Shown one piece after another: positions 43,334 to 49,803 of a stretch of 49,803 bases of DNA. Both the position numbers and the translations under genes were made by a program. The notes beneath the pieces were generated by a model. The model had not been told where the DNA came from, made no database searches, and was given only the letters and a program-made list of their open reading frames with translations. The stretch's first letter is position 1; each line of letters starts with the position of its first letter. The stretch covers positions 1 to 49,803 of the forward strand of contig CANQJR010000004.1 in the NCBI GenBank assembly GCA_947624275.1, in the 5' to 3' direction. The DNA is from an uncultured Bacilli bacterium. Lineage in GTDB: Bacteria; Bacillota_I; Bacilli_A; RF39; UBA660.

Positions 43334-44308
43334 TTGAAAGTGACCATATTGGGAACAGGAGCATACGCTGTTGCTCTTTCCTTGATGTTTGATAAAAATG
43401 ATTGTGACATAACTTTTTGGACCAAAATAGAAAAAGAAGCCCAAATGCTAGAACGAGAAAGAGAAAATAGTATCGTTTTACCAGGAGTTGAGATACCTAA
43501 AAATAGTGTGATTACGATGAGTATGAAAGAAGCAGTTACTAATGCTGATCTAATTGTCATTGCTGTGCCTGCTAAATATGTCGACTCTGTCAGTAGTGAA
43601 CTAAAAACATGTATCGATCCTTCTCAACACATTTGTATAGCGTCAAAAGGAATTGAACAGGAGACTTGTTCCTTTGTCTCTGATATTTTGATGCGCTATA
43701 TCAAAAGTGCGAATATTGCCGTCATATCTGGACCATCGTTTGCGAGTGACATTGCCAGTTTTGCTCCAATCGGTCTAACTCTTGCGACGACTAATGCTAA
43801 AACAGAGAAATTGATTAAGGCGGCTTTACAAAACGATTCTTTGAAACTGCGCACTACTGATGATTTAATTGGTGTCGAATTGTGTGGAGCGTTGAAAAAT
43901 GTCATTGCCATCGCTTCTGGTATCATAGCGGGAATGGGCTATCCCGAGTCGACAAAGGCGATGTTCGTGACAGAGTCTCTCCATGACGTCAAAGAGTTGA
44001 TCAAATCGCTCGGTGGGAAAGAGAACACTATTCTGTCATTTGCCGGTTTTGGTGATTTGTTATTGACGGCCACCAGTTTGAAGAGTCGCAATTTTAAATT
44101 GGGATATTTGATCGGTTCCAAAGAAAAGAAAGAAGTTATAGATGATTATATAGCTAACAATACGATTGAAGGATTGTACACATTAAAATCAATTTATAAA
44201 CTTTTGCGCAACAGAGAAGTTGATATGCCCATAATTGATTTGATATATGATATAATTTATGAAGAACGCGATATTAATGATCTGATTAAATATTTGATTT
44301 ACAAATAG
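43334..44308 (+). CDS. gpsA: Glycerol-3-phosphate dehydrogenase (NAD(P)+)
   Basis: Makes sn-glycerol-3-phosphate from dihydroxyacetone phosphate for phospholipid synthesis. N-terminal Rossmann motif GTGAYAVAL (usual GxGxxG/A variant); then IAVPAKYV, CIASKGIE, ISGPSFASDIA with the substrate Lys region, and VELCGALKNVIAIASGI, then GFGDLLLTATSLKSRNF. The start is best read as TTG at 43334 (KVTILGTGA follows), with AGGTGA at 43324-43329; a GTG six bases later is the alternative. An upstream ATG in the same frame (43319 region) would place the ribosome site inside the gene. 324 residues, family size. tcdA starts 13 bases later. Confidence 0.95.
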   Translation: MKVTILGTGAYAVALSLMFDKNDCDITFWTKIEKEAQMLERERENSIVLPGVEIPKNSVITMSMKEAVTNADLIVIAVPAKYVDSVSSELKTCIDPSQHICIASKGIEQETCSFVSDILMRYIKSANIAVISGPSFASDIASFAPIGLTLATTNAKTEKLIKAALQNDSLKLRTTDDLIGVELCGALKNVIAIASGIIAGMGYPESTKAMFVTESLHDVKELIKSLGGKENTILSFAGFGDLLLTATSLKSRNFKLGYLIGSKEKKEVIDDYIANNTIEGLYTLKSIYKLLRNREVDMPIIDLIYDIIYEERDINDLIKYLIYK

Positions 44309-44321
44309 AATGGTGGTAAAT

Positions 44322-45023
44322 ATGGAACAGTTTTCAAGAACAGAACTATTGTTGGGAAGAGATAAAATGCAGCTTTTAAGTCAGAAGAAAATTGCCATTT
44401 TTGGCATAGGAGGAGTCGGGTCCTACGTCTGTGAAGCTTTGGCACGATGTGGTATCAATAACTTCGTTTTAATCGATGGTGATAGCGTTGACATATCTAA
44501 TATCAATCGTCAAATCGAAGCCACTTTAGACACTGTTGGCAAGCGCAAAGTCGAAGTAATGAAAGAGCGCATTCTCTCCATCAACCAAAATGCTAAAGTT
44601 GATATTTATGACCAATTTTATCTACCTGGTGATGAGTTGAACATCATCGATTCCAGTCTTTCATACATCGTTGATGCCATTGATACTATCTCTGCTAAAA
44701 TAGATATCATCATACGTGCTCAGCAATTAAATATACCAATTATTTCCGCTATGGGTGCTGGCAATAAATTGGATCCGACCAAGTTGGAGATAAGTGATAT
44801 TTATAAGACTAGCGTCTGTCCACTAGCTAGAGTTATGCGTTATGAATTAAAAAAGAGGAATATAAAATCATTGAAAGTCGTTTACTCTAGAGAAATACCC
44901 ATTAAATTAGATGATGCCCCTATGAATAGTCAAAATAAAAGAGTTCCTGGATCCATATCTTTTGTGCCATCAGCTATGGGTCTAATAATAGCTAGTGAAA
45001 TAATTCGTGATATCATTAGCTGA
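44322..45023 (+). CDS. tcdA: tRNA threonylcarbamoyladenosine dehydratase TcdA (CsdL)
   Basis: E1-like enzyme that uses ATP to cyclise t6A37 to ct6A in ANN-reading tRNAs. The N-terminus MEQFSRTELLLGRDKM is the family signature. The ATP-binding motif GIGGVGSYVCEALARCG (about 28-44) and DGDSVDISNINRQ follow, with a DAIDTISAKIDII block. SVCPLARVMRYELKKRNI and the C-terminal RVPGSISFVPSAMGLIIASE end it. I start at ATG 44322, giving 234 residues, behind GGTGGTAAAT; the ATG at 44310 is upstream of the ribosome site. Convergent with the minus-strand phosphoesterase. Confidence 0.95.
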   Translation: MEQFSRTELLLGRDKMQLLSQKKIAIFGIGGVGSYVCEALARCGINNFVLIDGDSVDISNINRQIEATLDTVGKRKVEVMKERILSINQNAKVDIYDQFYLPGDELNIIDSSLSYIVDAIDTISAKIDIIIRAQQLNIPIISAMGAGNKLDPTKLEISDIYKTSVCPLARVMRYELKKRNIKSLKVVYSREIPIKLDDAPMNSQNKRVPGSISFVPSAMGLIIASEIIRDIIS

Positions 45024-45036
45024 CATAAGCATACAA

Positions 45037-45061
45037 AAACCACTAATCTAGTTAGTGGTTT
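45037..45061. terminator. Bidirectional terminator between tcdA and the phosphoesterase gene
   Basis: AAACCACTAA and TTAGTGGTTT with a five-base loop. On the minus strand it is followed by a clear T run; on the plus strand the T run is broken (TTTAATATTT). Confidence 0.82.
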
Positions 45062-46064
45062 AATATTTGTAACGATACTTTCCTTTAGTCTTAGTATATT
45101 TATTCGTTTCTCTATTTTCATCATCAACGTGATTATTGCCACTTTTATTGGGCAATTTATATTCCAATTCATTTAATATATAAACTTTATCACCAAAGTA
45201 AATCTGTTTAAAACAGGCGTCTTTAATATATTCATTTTCAAAATTGCATTCCATGTCTATCCCTGTTGGTAACGTTTCTTTGCTGGTACAAATATTAGAT
45301 ATCGATGGAACACGAACTGTTAGTGGGACATTGCAATTGGAAGGAATTTCAAAATTGTGCCCATGGCCATTAAAAGAGATTGATGGCGTGATAGATGAAT
45401 CGACAGTCATCCCTTTAATGCTGTGAAACAAACGGATTAAATCATTTTTTAGGGCAATATAGGTAGTATTAAATCCATTTATGATGATATCGTGACGATA
45501 ATTATTAGTTATTTCTATGATACTTTGCTTACCGATAGTTAAACCGCTCAAGTCGTGATCACCACCGACAGCAAAAGTTAAAATGTTTTTATCAAAAGGG
45601 TAGTGTTTCACGAAGAAATCGATTTGTTCATATAATGAATCAATGGTTTTAATACCTTGACCAAAACTGCCATCAATTAGATCGCCACAACACAAAATTA
45701 TATGAATGTCATTGGCTACACAATATTCAAAAACTTTTGAAATAAGTTCTTGATCCCATTTTGAATTGCCATAGTGTAAATCAGAAATGATAAAAGTGCG
45801 TAAATTTTGTTCATCAGCTTTTAAGATGATAGAATTGATTTTATTACAATCATTGATATTTTTAAGTGTTTCTAAATCATTGATAGGTCTGTAAACTATT
45901 TCTCCATTGGCGTGATACAAGCGCTGCAAAAACAGACCCTTATTCCTCAAATTGGTCAAATTGTTGAAAAGTTGTTTATTAGATAGATTCAATTCCTGAC
46001 ATATCTCATTACAACTTTTCTCTTCGTTCAATAATTTAATCAATTTAACAGTTTGATCTGACAT
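45060..46064 (-). CDS. Metallophosphoesterase with N-terminal winged-helix domain
   Basis: Residues 1-65 look like a winged helix-turn-helix (VKLIKLLNEEKSCNEICQEL, then LSNKQLFNNLTNLRNKGL), followed by a calcineurin-like phosphoesterase domain. Metal-binding motifs are SDLHYG (D-x-H), CGDLIDG (GDxxD), GGDHD in place of the usual GNHD, and NGHGH. This suits a nuclease or phosphodiesterase; the substrate is unknown. The C-terminus is Lys/Thr/Tyr rich. ATG at 46064 follows GAGGGTGAAAAC on this strand; the frame opens eight codons earlier over that site. The ABC exporter lies upstream on the same strand, about 98 bases away. Confidence 0.85.
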   Translation of the reverse strand: MSDQTVKLIKLLNEEKSCNEICQELNLSNKQLFNNLTNLRNKGLFLQRLYHANGEIVYRPINDLETLKNINDCNKINSIILKADEQNLRTFIISDLHYGNSKWDQELISKVFEYCVANDIHIILCCGDLIDGSFGQGIKTIDSLYEQIDFFVKHYPFDKNILTFAVGGDHDLSGLTIGKQSIIEITNNYRHDIIINGFNTTYIALKNDLIRLFHSIKGMTVDSSITPSISFNGHGHNFEIPSNCNVPLTVRVPSISNICTSKETLPTGIDMECNFENEYIKDACFKQIYFGDKVYILNELEYKLPNKSGNNHVDDENRETNKYTKTKGKYRYKY

Positions 46065-46123
46065 GTTTTCACCCTCGTTTGTTATCAACTAATCAATTTT
46101 ATTCTATTATTAAAATAGCGAAA

Positions 46124-46146
46124 AGTCAAATTGGATTTCTTTGACT
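46124..46146 (-). terminator. Weak hairpin between the ABC exporter and the phosphoesterase gene
   Basis: AGTCAAA and TTTGACT with a nine-base loop; on the minus strand it is followed by only four T. It may reduce read-through. Confidence 0.45.
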
Positions 46147-46161
46147 ATTCTTTTCATAATT

Positions 46162-47928
46162 CTATTTAATTTTTCCCATGTACATATCTTGAAAAATGCC
46201 AGGAGTTTCTCTCAATTCATCAAATTTTCCTCTTTGTACAATTTCTCCTTTATCGAACACCAACACGTAATCACAATTTTTCAAAGTGGTCAATCGATGG
46301 GCAATTGAGATTACCAATGTTTTATTCTCTTTTTGTAATAGTTCTATTTGTTTTTGAATGTATTTTTCCGAAGTGTTATCCAAAGCGCTAGTAGCTTCAT
46401 CGAGTATCAAAATCTGCGGCTTTCGCAAAAAGACTCTAGCGATAGCTATTCTCTGTTTCTGTCCACCAGATAGATTTTTTCCTCCTTCAGATACAAGCGT
46501 GTCATAACCATTGGGTAGTGACTTTATAAAATCGTCTATATAGGCTTTGTGAGCTGCGAGTTCTATTTCTTCGTCACTGACTTTTTCATTCACGCCATAA
46601 CATATGTTGTCGCGAATAGTACCAGCGATGATAAAAGGATTCTGGGGAACTAATGCCATCATATCGGCAATATCGTGGCGTGATAAATCTTTTAAATTTT
46701 GGCCATCGATGATGATTTCTCCTGATGTGTTTTCTTCCAGTTTAGTCAATAATTTGATGAGAGAAGTCTTACCACAACCAGATGGACCAACTATGCCGAT
46801 AAATTTTTCTTTATCGATGTCCAGATTTAAATTGGATATGACTTTTTTATCATTATTTTTATAACGAAAATCAACATTTTTAATTTTGATGAAAAATTCG
46901 GAATTGTTCCTTTTCTTTTTACTTTTATTTTCATTACTTTCGTAAGAGAAGTCACGCTCTAAATCGATGATATTAAAATATTCTTTGGCCAAGATGGTCG
47001 ATTCGGATAGTTCATCAAAGATGCGATGGAGTTCGCGCAGTGGCGTCGTCAATTGGGTAAAGCATAGATATGCCGTTAAAACTGTACCAATACTGATGAC
47101 GTTTTCACTAGCTAAATAGGCAGAAGTACCAATTATCAAAACAGTGAAAACGGCCTCATTAATAAATTTTAAACAATCATAAAATGCCATGGCCTTATGA
47201 TGTTTCATTTCCTTTTGGCGCAAATACTCTGATTTGTCCGTGAAACGATTGACTTCATTTTCAGCACTATCAGTCACCCTGATCACTTCAATGCCGTTGA
47301 TCAATTCTACCATCGTTCCATCCATGGCAGATTTTTCTTCTAACAATTCAACTCTAATACCTTTTTGAGTATATATCTGTCTAAAGACGATGATGATTCC
47401 AATGGGAACGACCAATAACATTAAAATTGATAAAAAGACTGGCAACTTTGAAAAGATGACGATTATGGCAGCTATGCCACTAAATATGGCTGGTGCAAAA
47501 TCCATGAACATCAATTTTAATAATTTGATAGTTCCCTCTAGACTTCTGTTCAATTTGCCATGAATGTTACCCGTCATATTCTCTTTAAAATATGAGAATG
47601 GGGCATGTAGAAGTGAATTAATAGCTTCAGAACGGGCCTTTTTTTCACATCTCGTACAAGTGTCTTCAACGAGTATTCTTCTTATTACTTTAATTATTTC
47701 ATTGACGACCGTCACAACTAAGATGAACAAGAGAAATGGTATTACTTTGATGAATGATAAATTGCTCTGTTTTAAAATGTCATCAGTCAACTTCCCAATG
47801 GATAGTGGTAATAATTGACTTAAAATAGCTGATATGATCATTATTATAATTATGATGACAAAATTAATTTTTTGTCTTCTGTTCAACATTTGATAAATTC
47901 TCTTAATTAAATTTGGTTTTTTATTCAT
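46162..47928 (-). CDS. ABC exporter, fused membrane and ATPase half-transporter
   Basis: Type I half-exporter (MsbA/multidrug-like) that should act as a dimer. The N-terminal transmembrane domain (about residues 1-310) has six hydrophobic segments beginning INFVIIIIIMIISAILSQLLP. The ATPase domain has Walker A GPSGCGKTSL, Q-loop LVPQNPFIIAGTIRDN, signature LSGGQKQRIAIARV, Walker B ILILDEATSALD and the switch His in ISIAHRLTTL. Substrate unknown. Two start codons three codons apart exist (47937, 47928); 47928 sits six bases after GGGATG and is preferred (588 residues). There is no partner ABC gene beside it. Confidence 0.94.
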   Translation of the reverse strand: MNKKPNLIKRIYQMLNRRQKINFVIIIIIMIISAILSQLLPLSIGKLTDDILKQSNLSFIKVIPFLLFILVVTVVNEIIKVIRRILVEDTCTRCEKKARSEAINSLLHAPFSYFKENMTGNIHGKLNRSLEGTIKLLKLMFMDFAPAIFSGIAAIIVIFSKLPVFLSILMLLVVPIGIIIVFRQIYTQKGIRVELLEEKSAMDGTMVELINGIEVIRVTDSAENEVNRFTDKSEYLRQKEMKHHKAMAFYDCLKFINEAVFTVLIIGTSAYLASENVISIGTVLTAYLCFTQLTTPLRELHRIFDELSESTILAKEYFNIIDLERDFSYESNENKSKKKRNNSEFFIKIKNVDFRYKNNDKKVISNLNLDIDKEKFIGIVGPSGCGKTSLIKLLTKLEENTSGEIIIDGQNLKDLSRHDIADMMALVPQNPFIIAGTIRDNICYGVNEKVSDEEIELAAHKAYIDDFIKSLPNGYDTLVSEGGKNLSGGQKQRIAIARVFLRKPQILILDEATSALDNTSEKYIQKQIELLQKENKTLVISIAHRLTTLKNCDYVLVFDKGEIVQRGKFDELRETPGIFQDMYMGKIK

Positions 47929-47958
47929 ATTTTTCATCCCAATGTTTTAAATTTTTAC

Positions 47959-48294
47959 ATGCCATATTTTAACATCTATTTAAATGGTTTTCAAGGTAAT
48001 TTGATATGTATAAGAGAATTTAGTAGAGCAAGTATTTGTCAAATTATAAGAATGATTAATGAATTAAAAGGTACTAACATTAGACCAATTAAATTTAGTA
48101 ATGAAATTGCAAGAATTAAATATGAAAGGCATATACTTACAAAAGAAGATAGAATAAGAAAATTACATAAAAAATTAGAAAAGGCAAATGAAATTGAAAC
48201 TTCAGAAGATTATTTTAAAATATCAAATAATGTTTTTGGTGAAAGAAGAGCTACATCTCGTCAAAAAATTATAAAATTGAAAAAACAGTTATAA
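47959..48294 (+). CDS. Hypothetical 111-residue basic protein, possibly acquired or a remnant
   Basis: The frame is intact from ATG to TAA, but no ribosome site precedes it and no promoter is clear. The product is basic (many Lys and Arg), with a helical tail LTKEDRIRKLHKKLEKANEI and FGERRATSRQKIIKL. Its codon use is even more AT-biased than the neighbours, with few C-ending codons (ATA, AGA, AAA and TTA dominate, while neighbours often use ATC and GTC). That suggests foreign origin or a decaying gene. I do not recognise the family. It lies head to head with the ABC exporter with a 30-base gap. Confidence 0.45.
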   Translation: MPYFNIYLNGFQGNLICIREFSRASICQIIRMINELKGTNIRPIKFSNEIARIKYERHILTKEDRIRKLHKKLEKANEIETSEDYFKISNNVFGERRATSRQKIIKLKKQL

Positions 48295-48420
48295 AATAAA
48301 TTTATAAAAGCTATTATTTTAACATATTAGTAATAAACCAATTAGTATGATTTTTCTTTTACACACCATTATTTGCTAGCGAATAGCGTAGTGTGTTACC
48401 ATTTCGGAAAATGTTTTTTA

Positions 48421-48449
48421 GTCAAGTATTTTTAATTACTTGGCTTTTT
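48421..48449 (+). terminator. Plus-strand Rho-independent terminator without an obvious gene
   Basis: GTCAAGTA pairs with TACTTGGC (one G-U pair) across an eight-base loop, then TTTTTAT. The nearest plus-strand ORF ends 127 bases upstream. Confidence 0.7.
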
Positions 48450-48457
48450 ATATGTAC

Positions 48458-48480
48458 AAAAAAACTAACATTTATGTTAG
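48458..48480 (-). terminator. Terminator of the minus-strand tRNA-Thr
   Basis: CTAACA and TGTTAG with a TTTA loop; on the minus strand it is followed by seven T. It lies 43 bases after the tRNA 3' end. Confidence 0.88.
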
Positions 48481-48522
48481 CTGCTATTATCTCGAAATTA
48501 TGGTTCGAGTTTCCTATCATAA

Positions 48523-48596
48523 TGGTGCCGATAGCGAGAATTGAACTTGCCTCTGATCCTTACCAAGGACCTGTTTTACCACTAAACTATATCGGC
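48523..48596 (-). tRNA. tRNA-Thr(GGT)
   Basis: On the minus strand a 74-base cloverleaf folds: acceptor GCCGATA / TATCGGC, D-stem GTTT / AAAC, anticodon stem GGTCC / GGATC around loop TTGGTAA (anticodon GGT), and TTCAATT T-loop. CCA is encoded. G1-C72 and C2-G71 fit Thr identity. One T-stem pair (51-63) is A-C. The GGT anticodon would read ACC and ACT. Confidence 0.9.
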
Positions 48597-48604
48597 ATGA
48601 CTAA

Positions 48605-48610
48605 ATTATA
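48605..48610 (-). promoter_or_regulatory. Extended -10 of the tRNA-Thr gene
   Basis: Read on the minus strand, TGTTATAAT ends nine bases before the mature tRNA 5' end. A good -35 is not clear. Confidence 0.55.
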
Positions 48611-48716
48611 ACATATATCTAATTAGTTTTGCCATACTAATGATGGTGAAAAGATGAAATTTATTTTATTTATCGTGATTTAAACATTAATATTTTAGTA
48701 AAGTTCATCCTCTAAA

Positions 48717-48745
48717 TTGACATTTTAATCTCTTCATAGTATTAT
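48717..48745 (+). promoter_or_regulatory. Promoter of the five-TM protein gene
   Basis: Perfect TTGACA (48717-48722), a 17-base spacer and TATTAT (48740-48745). A TATAAT three bases further on is an alternative -10. Confidence 0.78.
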
Positions 48746-48769
48746 AATAGTCAATTTTAGGGGGATATT

Positions 48770-49627
48770 ATGAATTTATTTATAGTTTTTATGCATTTTG
48801 TTTTTACTTTACCACTTTTTTTCATAACAGAATATTTTAACAAAAAAGATATTTCTATCATTCAAAAAATTTTAATTCCAGTCATTTATATCATCATCGT
48901 GGCTGGATTGTTTAGTGAGATAAAGAGTAATATTTATTTGATTGTCGTTTTTGAAGTTATCCTACATAGCTTTTATACCAATAATATCGTCAATAAAAAT
49001 ATCTTATTAAATAAGAAAGAGTATTATATAAATTCAATTGTAAGTATCGTTTTATCTATTTTTATCTATGATTATTTCATTTCTAAAGTTGACGACATTT
49101 TGCCAGTGGCTAGTGAGTTTAGGGGATTGCTTTGGTTTTTGGTAATCATTTTCCTCTATGATTTATTAAAAAACAATCTTGTTAAAGTTAAAAGTAAAAA
49201 TCAAAATAGTTCATTAGATCATCAAAATGAATATGTTGTAATGATGTATGCCAAAATGAAAAATAAGTATTATAAATTGATAAAGAGTAAAGAAAAGTTA
49301 ATAAATAGACTTACTTATGCCATTATGATTTATGAAAATTATCGCATTCCTTTCATTTATCGCAAAATAAATAATATGAAAAATCGTTTTATTAAAGGAA
49401 ATAAAAAATATGGAATTATGCAAATCGAATCAGAATATGAAATAGATGATGAAAAGAGTATCAGATTGACAATGAACATGTTAGATAAAGATTATTCAAA
49501 AATGGATAAAAAACTTAGTGATGAAAAGACAATTATTAATCTTTTAAAAAAGAAATATGGTGATGAAGAAAGTATTAATTATGTTTTATCCATATATAAT
49601 CGACTATTGGAGTTTGATAATAAATAA
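48770..49627 (+). CDS. Five-TM protein with a C-terminal lysozyme/transglycosylase-like segment
   Basis: A 285-residue product. Five hydrophobic helices occupy about residues 1-22, 28-51, 54-74, 84-104 and 119-138. The soluble C-terminal part contains AIMIYENYRIP (about 189-199) and KYGIMQIES (about 218-226). These recall the catalytic Glu and the GLMQ motif of SLT/goose-lysozyme folds, but the similarity is by eye. Lys-rich segments after helices 1, 3 and 5 would put the C-terminus inside the cell, at odds with a wall hydrolase. GGGGGAT lies five to ten bases before the ATG. Function unknown; monocistronic with its own strong promoter. Confidence 0.8.
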   Translation: MNLFIVFMHFVFTLPLFFITEYFNKKDISIIQKILIPVIYIIIVAGLFSEIKSNIYLIVVFEVILHSFYTNNIVNKNILLNKKEYYINSIVSIVLSIFIYDYFISKVDDILPVASEFRGLLWFLVIIFLYDLLKNNLVKVKSKNQNSSLDHQNEYVVMMYAKMKNKYYKLIKSKEKLINRLTYAIMIYENYRIPFIYRKINNMKNRFIKGNKKYGIMQIESEYEIDDEKSIRLTMNMLDKDYSKMDKKLSDEKTIINLLKKKYGDEESINYVLSIYNRLLEFDNK

Positions 49628-49679
49628 TATAAATATAATTGGATAAAATATTAGTATGTCATTTATGAGCAAAAAATAG

Positions 49680-49708
49680 TTGTCAAATAATTTATGTTAT
49701 GATACAAT
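49680..49708 (+). promoter_or_regulatory. Promoter of tRNA-Met
   Basis: TTGTCA (49680-49685), a 17-base spacer and TACAAT (49703-49708), 18 bases before the tRNA. Confidence 0.75.
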
Positions 49709-49726
49709 TATATTGCTCGTGTTTAT

Positions 49727-49803
49727 GGCGATGTAGCTCAGCTGGCTAGAGCGCCTGGTTCATACCCAGGAGGTCGGGGGTTCGATCCCCTCCGTCGCTA
49801 CCA
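49727..49803 (+). tRNA. Elongator tRNA-Met(CAT)
   Basis: A 77-base cloverleaf with encoded CCA at the window edge. Anticodon stem CCTGG / CCAGG around loop TTCATAC gives anticodon CAT. D-arm GCTC...GAGC and T-arm GGGGG TTCGATC CCCTC are intact. It closely follows the Bacillus elongator tRNA-Met; it lacks initiator features such as the unpaired 1-72 end and GGG/CCC anticodon stem. A lysidine-type Ile tRNA also reads CAT but is a less good match. Confidence 0.92.

Larger units (their letters stand above)
48295..48522. other. Intergenic stretch with nested inverted repeats and two terminators
   Basis: ACACAC (about 48361-48366) and GTGTGT (about 48391-48396) could form an outer stem around TTTGCTAGCGAA, itself an inner palindrome. 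This is followed by a plus-strand terminator (48421-48449) and then a minus-strand terminator (48458-48480). Another hairpin, CTCGAA / TTCGAG, lies at 48491-48509. No ORF with a ribosome site is seen. It could be a short transcribed RNA or the scar of an insertion. Confidence 0.45.

Noticed and set aside
48393-48611. Plus-strand ORF of 72 codons across the tRNA-Thr
   Set aside because: It runs through two terminators and the antisense of a tRNA, so it is a chance frame.
1-49803. Use of a Mollicutes-type code with TGA as Trp
   Set aside because: TGA ends mraZ, dnaI, spoIIGA, tcdA and others exactly where the families end, and Trp is encoded by TGG.
1-49803. CRISPR arrays, IS elements or prophage
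   Set aside because: No regularly spaced direct repeats with unique spacers, no transposase or integrase motifs, and no phage structural genes were seen.

Overview
The window is AT-rich chromosomal DNA from a low-GC, endospore-forming member of the Bacillota. The standard genetic code is used: TGA is a clean stop (mraZ, dnaI, spoIIGA) and Trp is TGG. Bacilli-type dnaI, AddAB, the mraZ-rsmH-ftsL-pbp cluster, and sporulation genes (spoIIGA-sigE, a CotF-domain coat protein, YjcZ-like and YqfQ-like small proteins) point to a spore-forming Bacilli/Erysipelotrichia-like lineage. A species cannot be named from sequence reading alone. Almost everything is ordinary housekeeping DNA; no CRISPR array, IS element or prophage was seen.

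Layout. 1-5.5 kb: the end of an unknown gene, then ruvA, a HAD 5'-nucleotidase, ruvB, queA and a secreted GHL10-type glycoside hydrolase. 5.6-12.8 kb: a compact addB, addA and a CBS-domain Mn-dependent pyrophosphatase. 12.8-15.4 kb: a minus-strand YqfQ-like small protein and a type IV pilus/T2SS PilC-PilD pair. 15.5-22.3 kb: dnaI, a divergent RNB exoribonuclease, a threonine T-box with thrS, and a membrane-anchored WG-repeat protein. 22.3-26.4 kb: the mraZ operator and mraZ-rsmH-ftsL-pbp. 26.4-31.5 kb: def and a YjcZ-like gene on the minus strand, then recD2, two small membrane proteins and an AI-2E-family permease. 31.5-37.5 kb: an alanine T-box leading cmk-alaS, then a CPBP intramembrane protease fused to a large extra domain. 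37.5-43.3 kb: two coat-type genes, holA, a 589-aa protein with an HExxH motif, a degenerate polysaccharide deacetylase, spoIIGA and sigE. 43.3-45 kb: gpsA and tcdA. 45-48 kb (minus): an HTH-metallophosphoesterase and an ABC exporter. 48-49.8 kb: an anomalous small ORF, a structured intergenic stretch, tRNA-Thr(GGT) on the minus strand, a five-TM protein with a lysozyme-like GIMQ segment, and elongator tRNA-Met(CAT).

How the genes fit together. Three recombination/repair modules lie here: RuvAB branch migration, AddAB end resection and RecD2 helicase. Two aminoacyl-tRNA synthetase transcripts are read by uncharged tRNA through T-boxes whose specifier codons (ACU, GCU) match the synthetases. 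The cell-division cluster carries a textbook MraZ operator. The spoIIGA-sigE pair is preceded by a Spo0A-box-like sequence at a -35 position with an unusually long spacer, as in the Bacillus spoIIG promoter. Translation starts often sit behind a GGTGAT-type Shine-Dalgarno; this places an in-frame GTG upstream of the real ATG, so several starts given here are shorter than the longest open frame.

Nothing in the window is a clear new multi-gene system. The best leads are single proteins: the HELRH putative metallopeptidase, the five-TM GIMQ protein, the CPBP fusion, the RNB enzyme with an altered acidic motif, and the structured, terminator-ended stretch near 48.36 kb.
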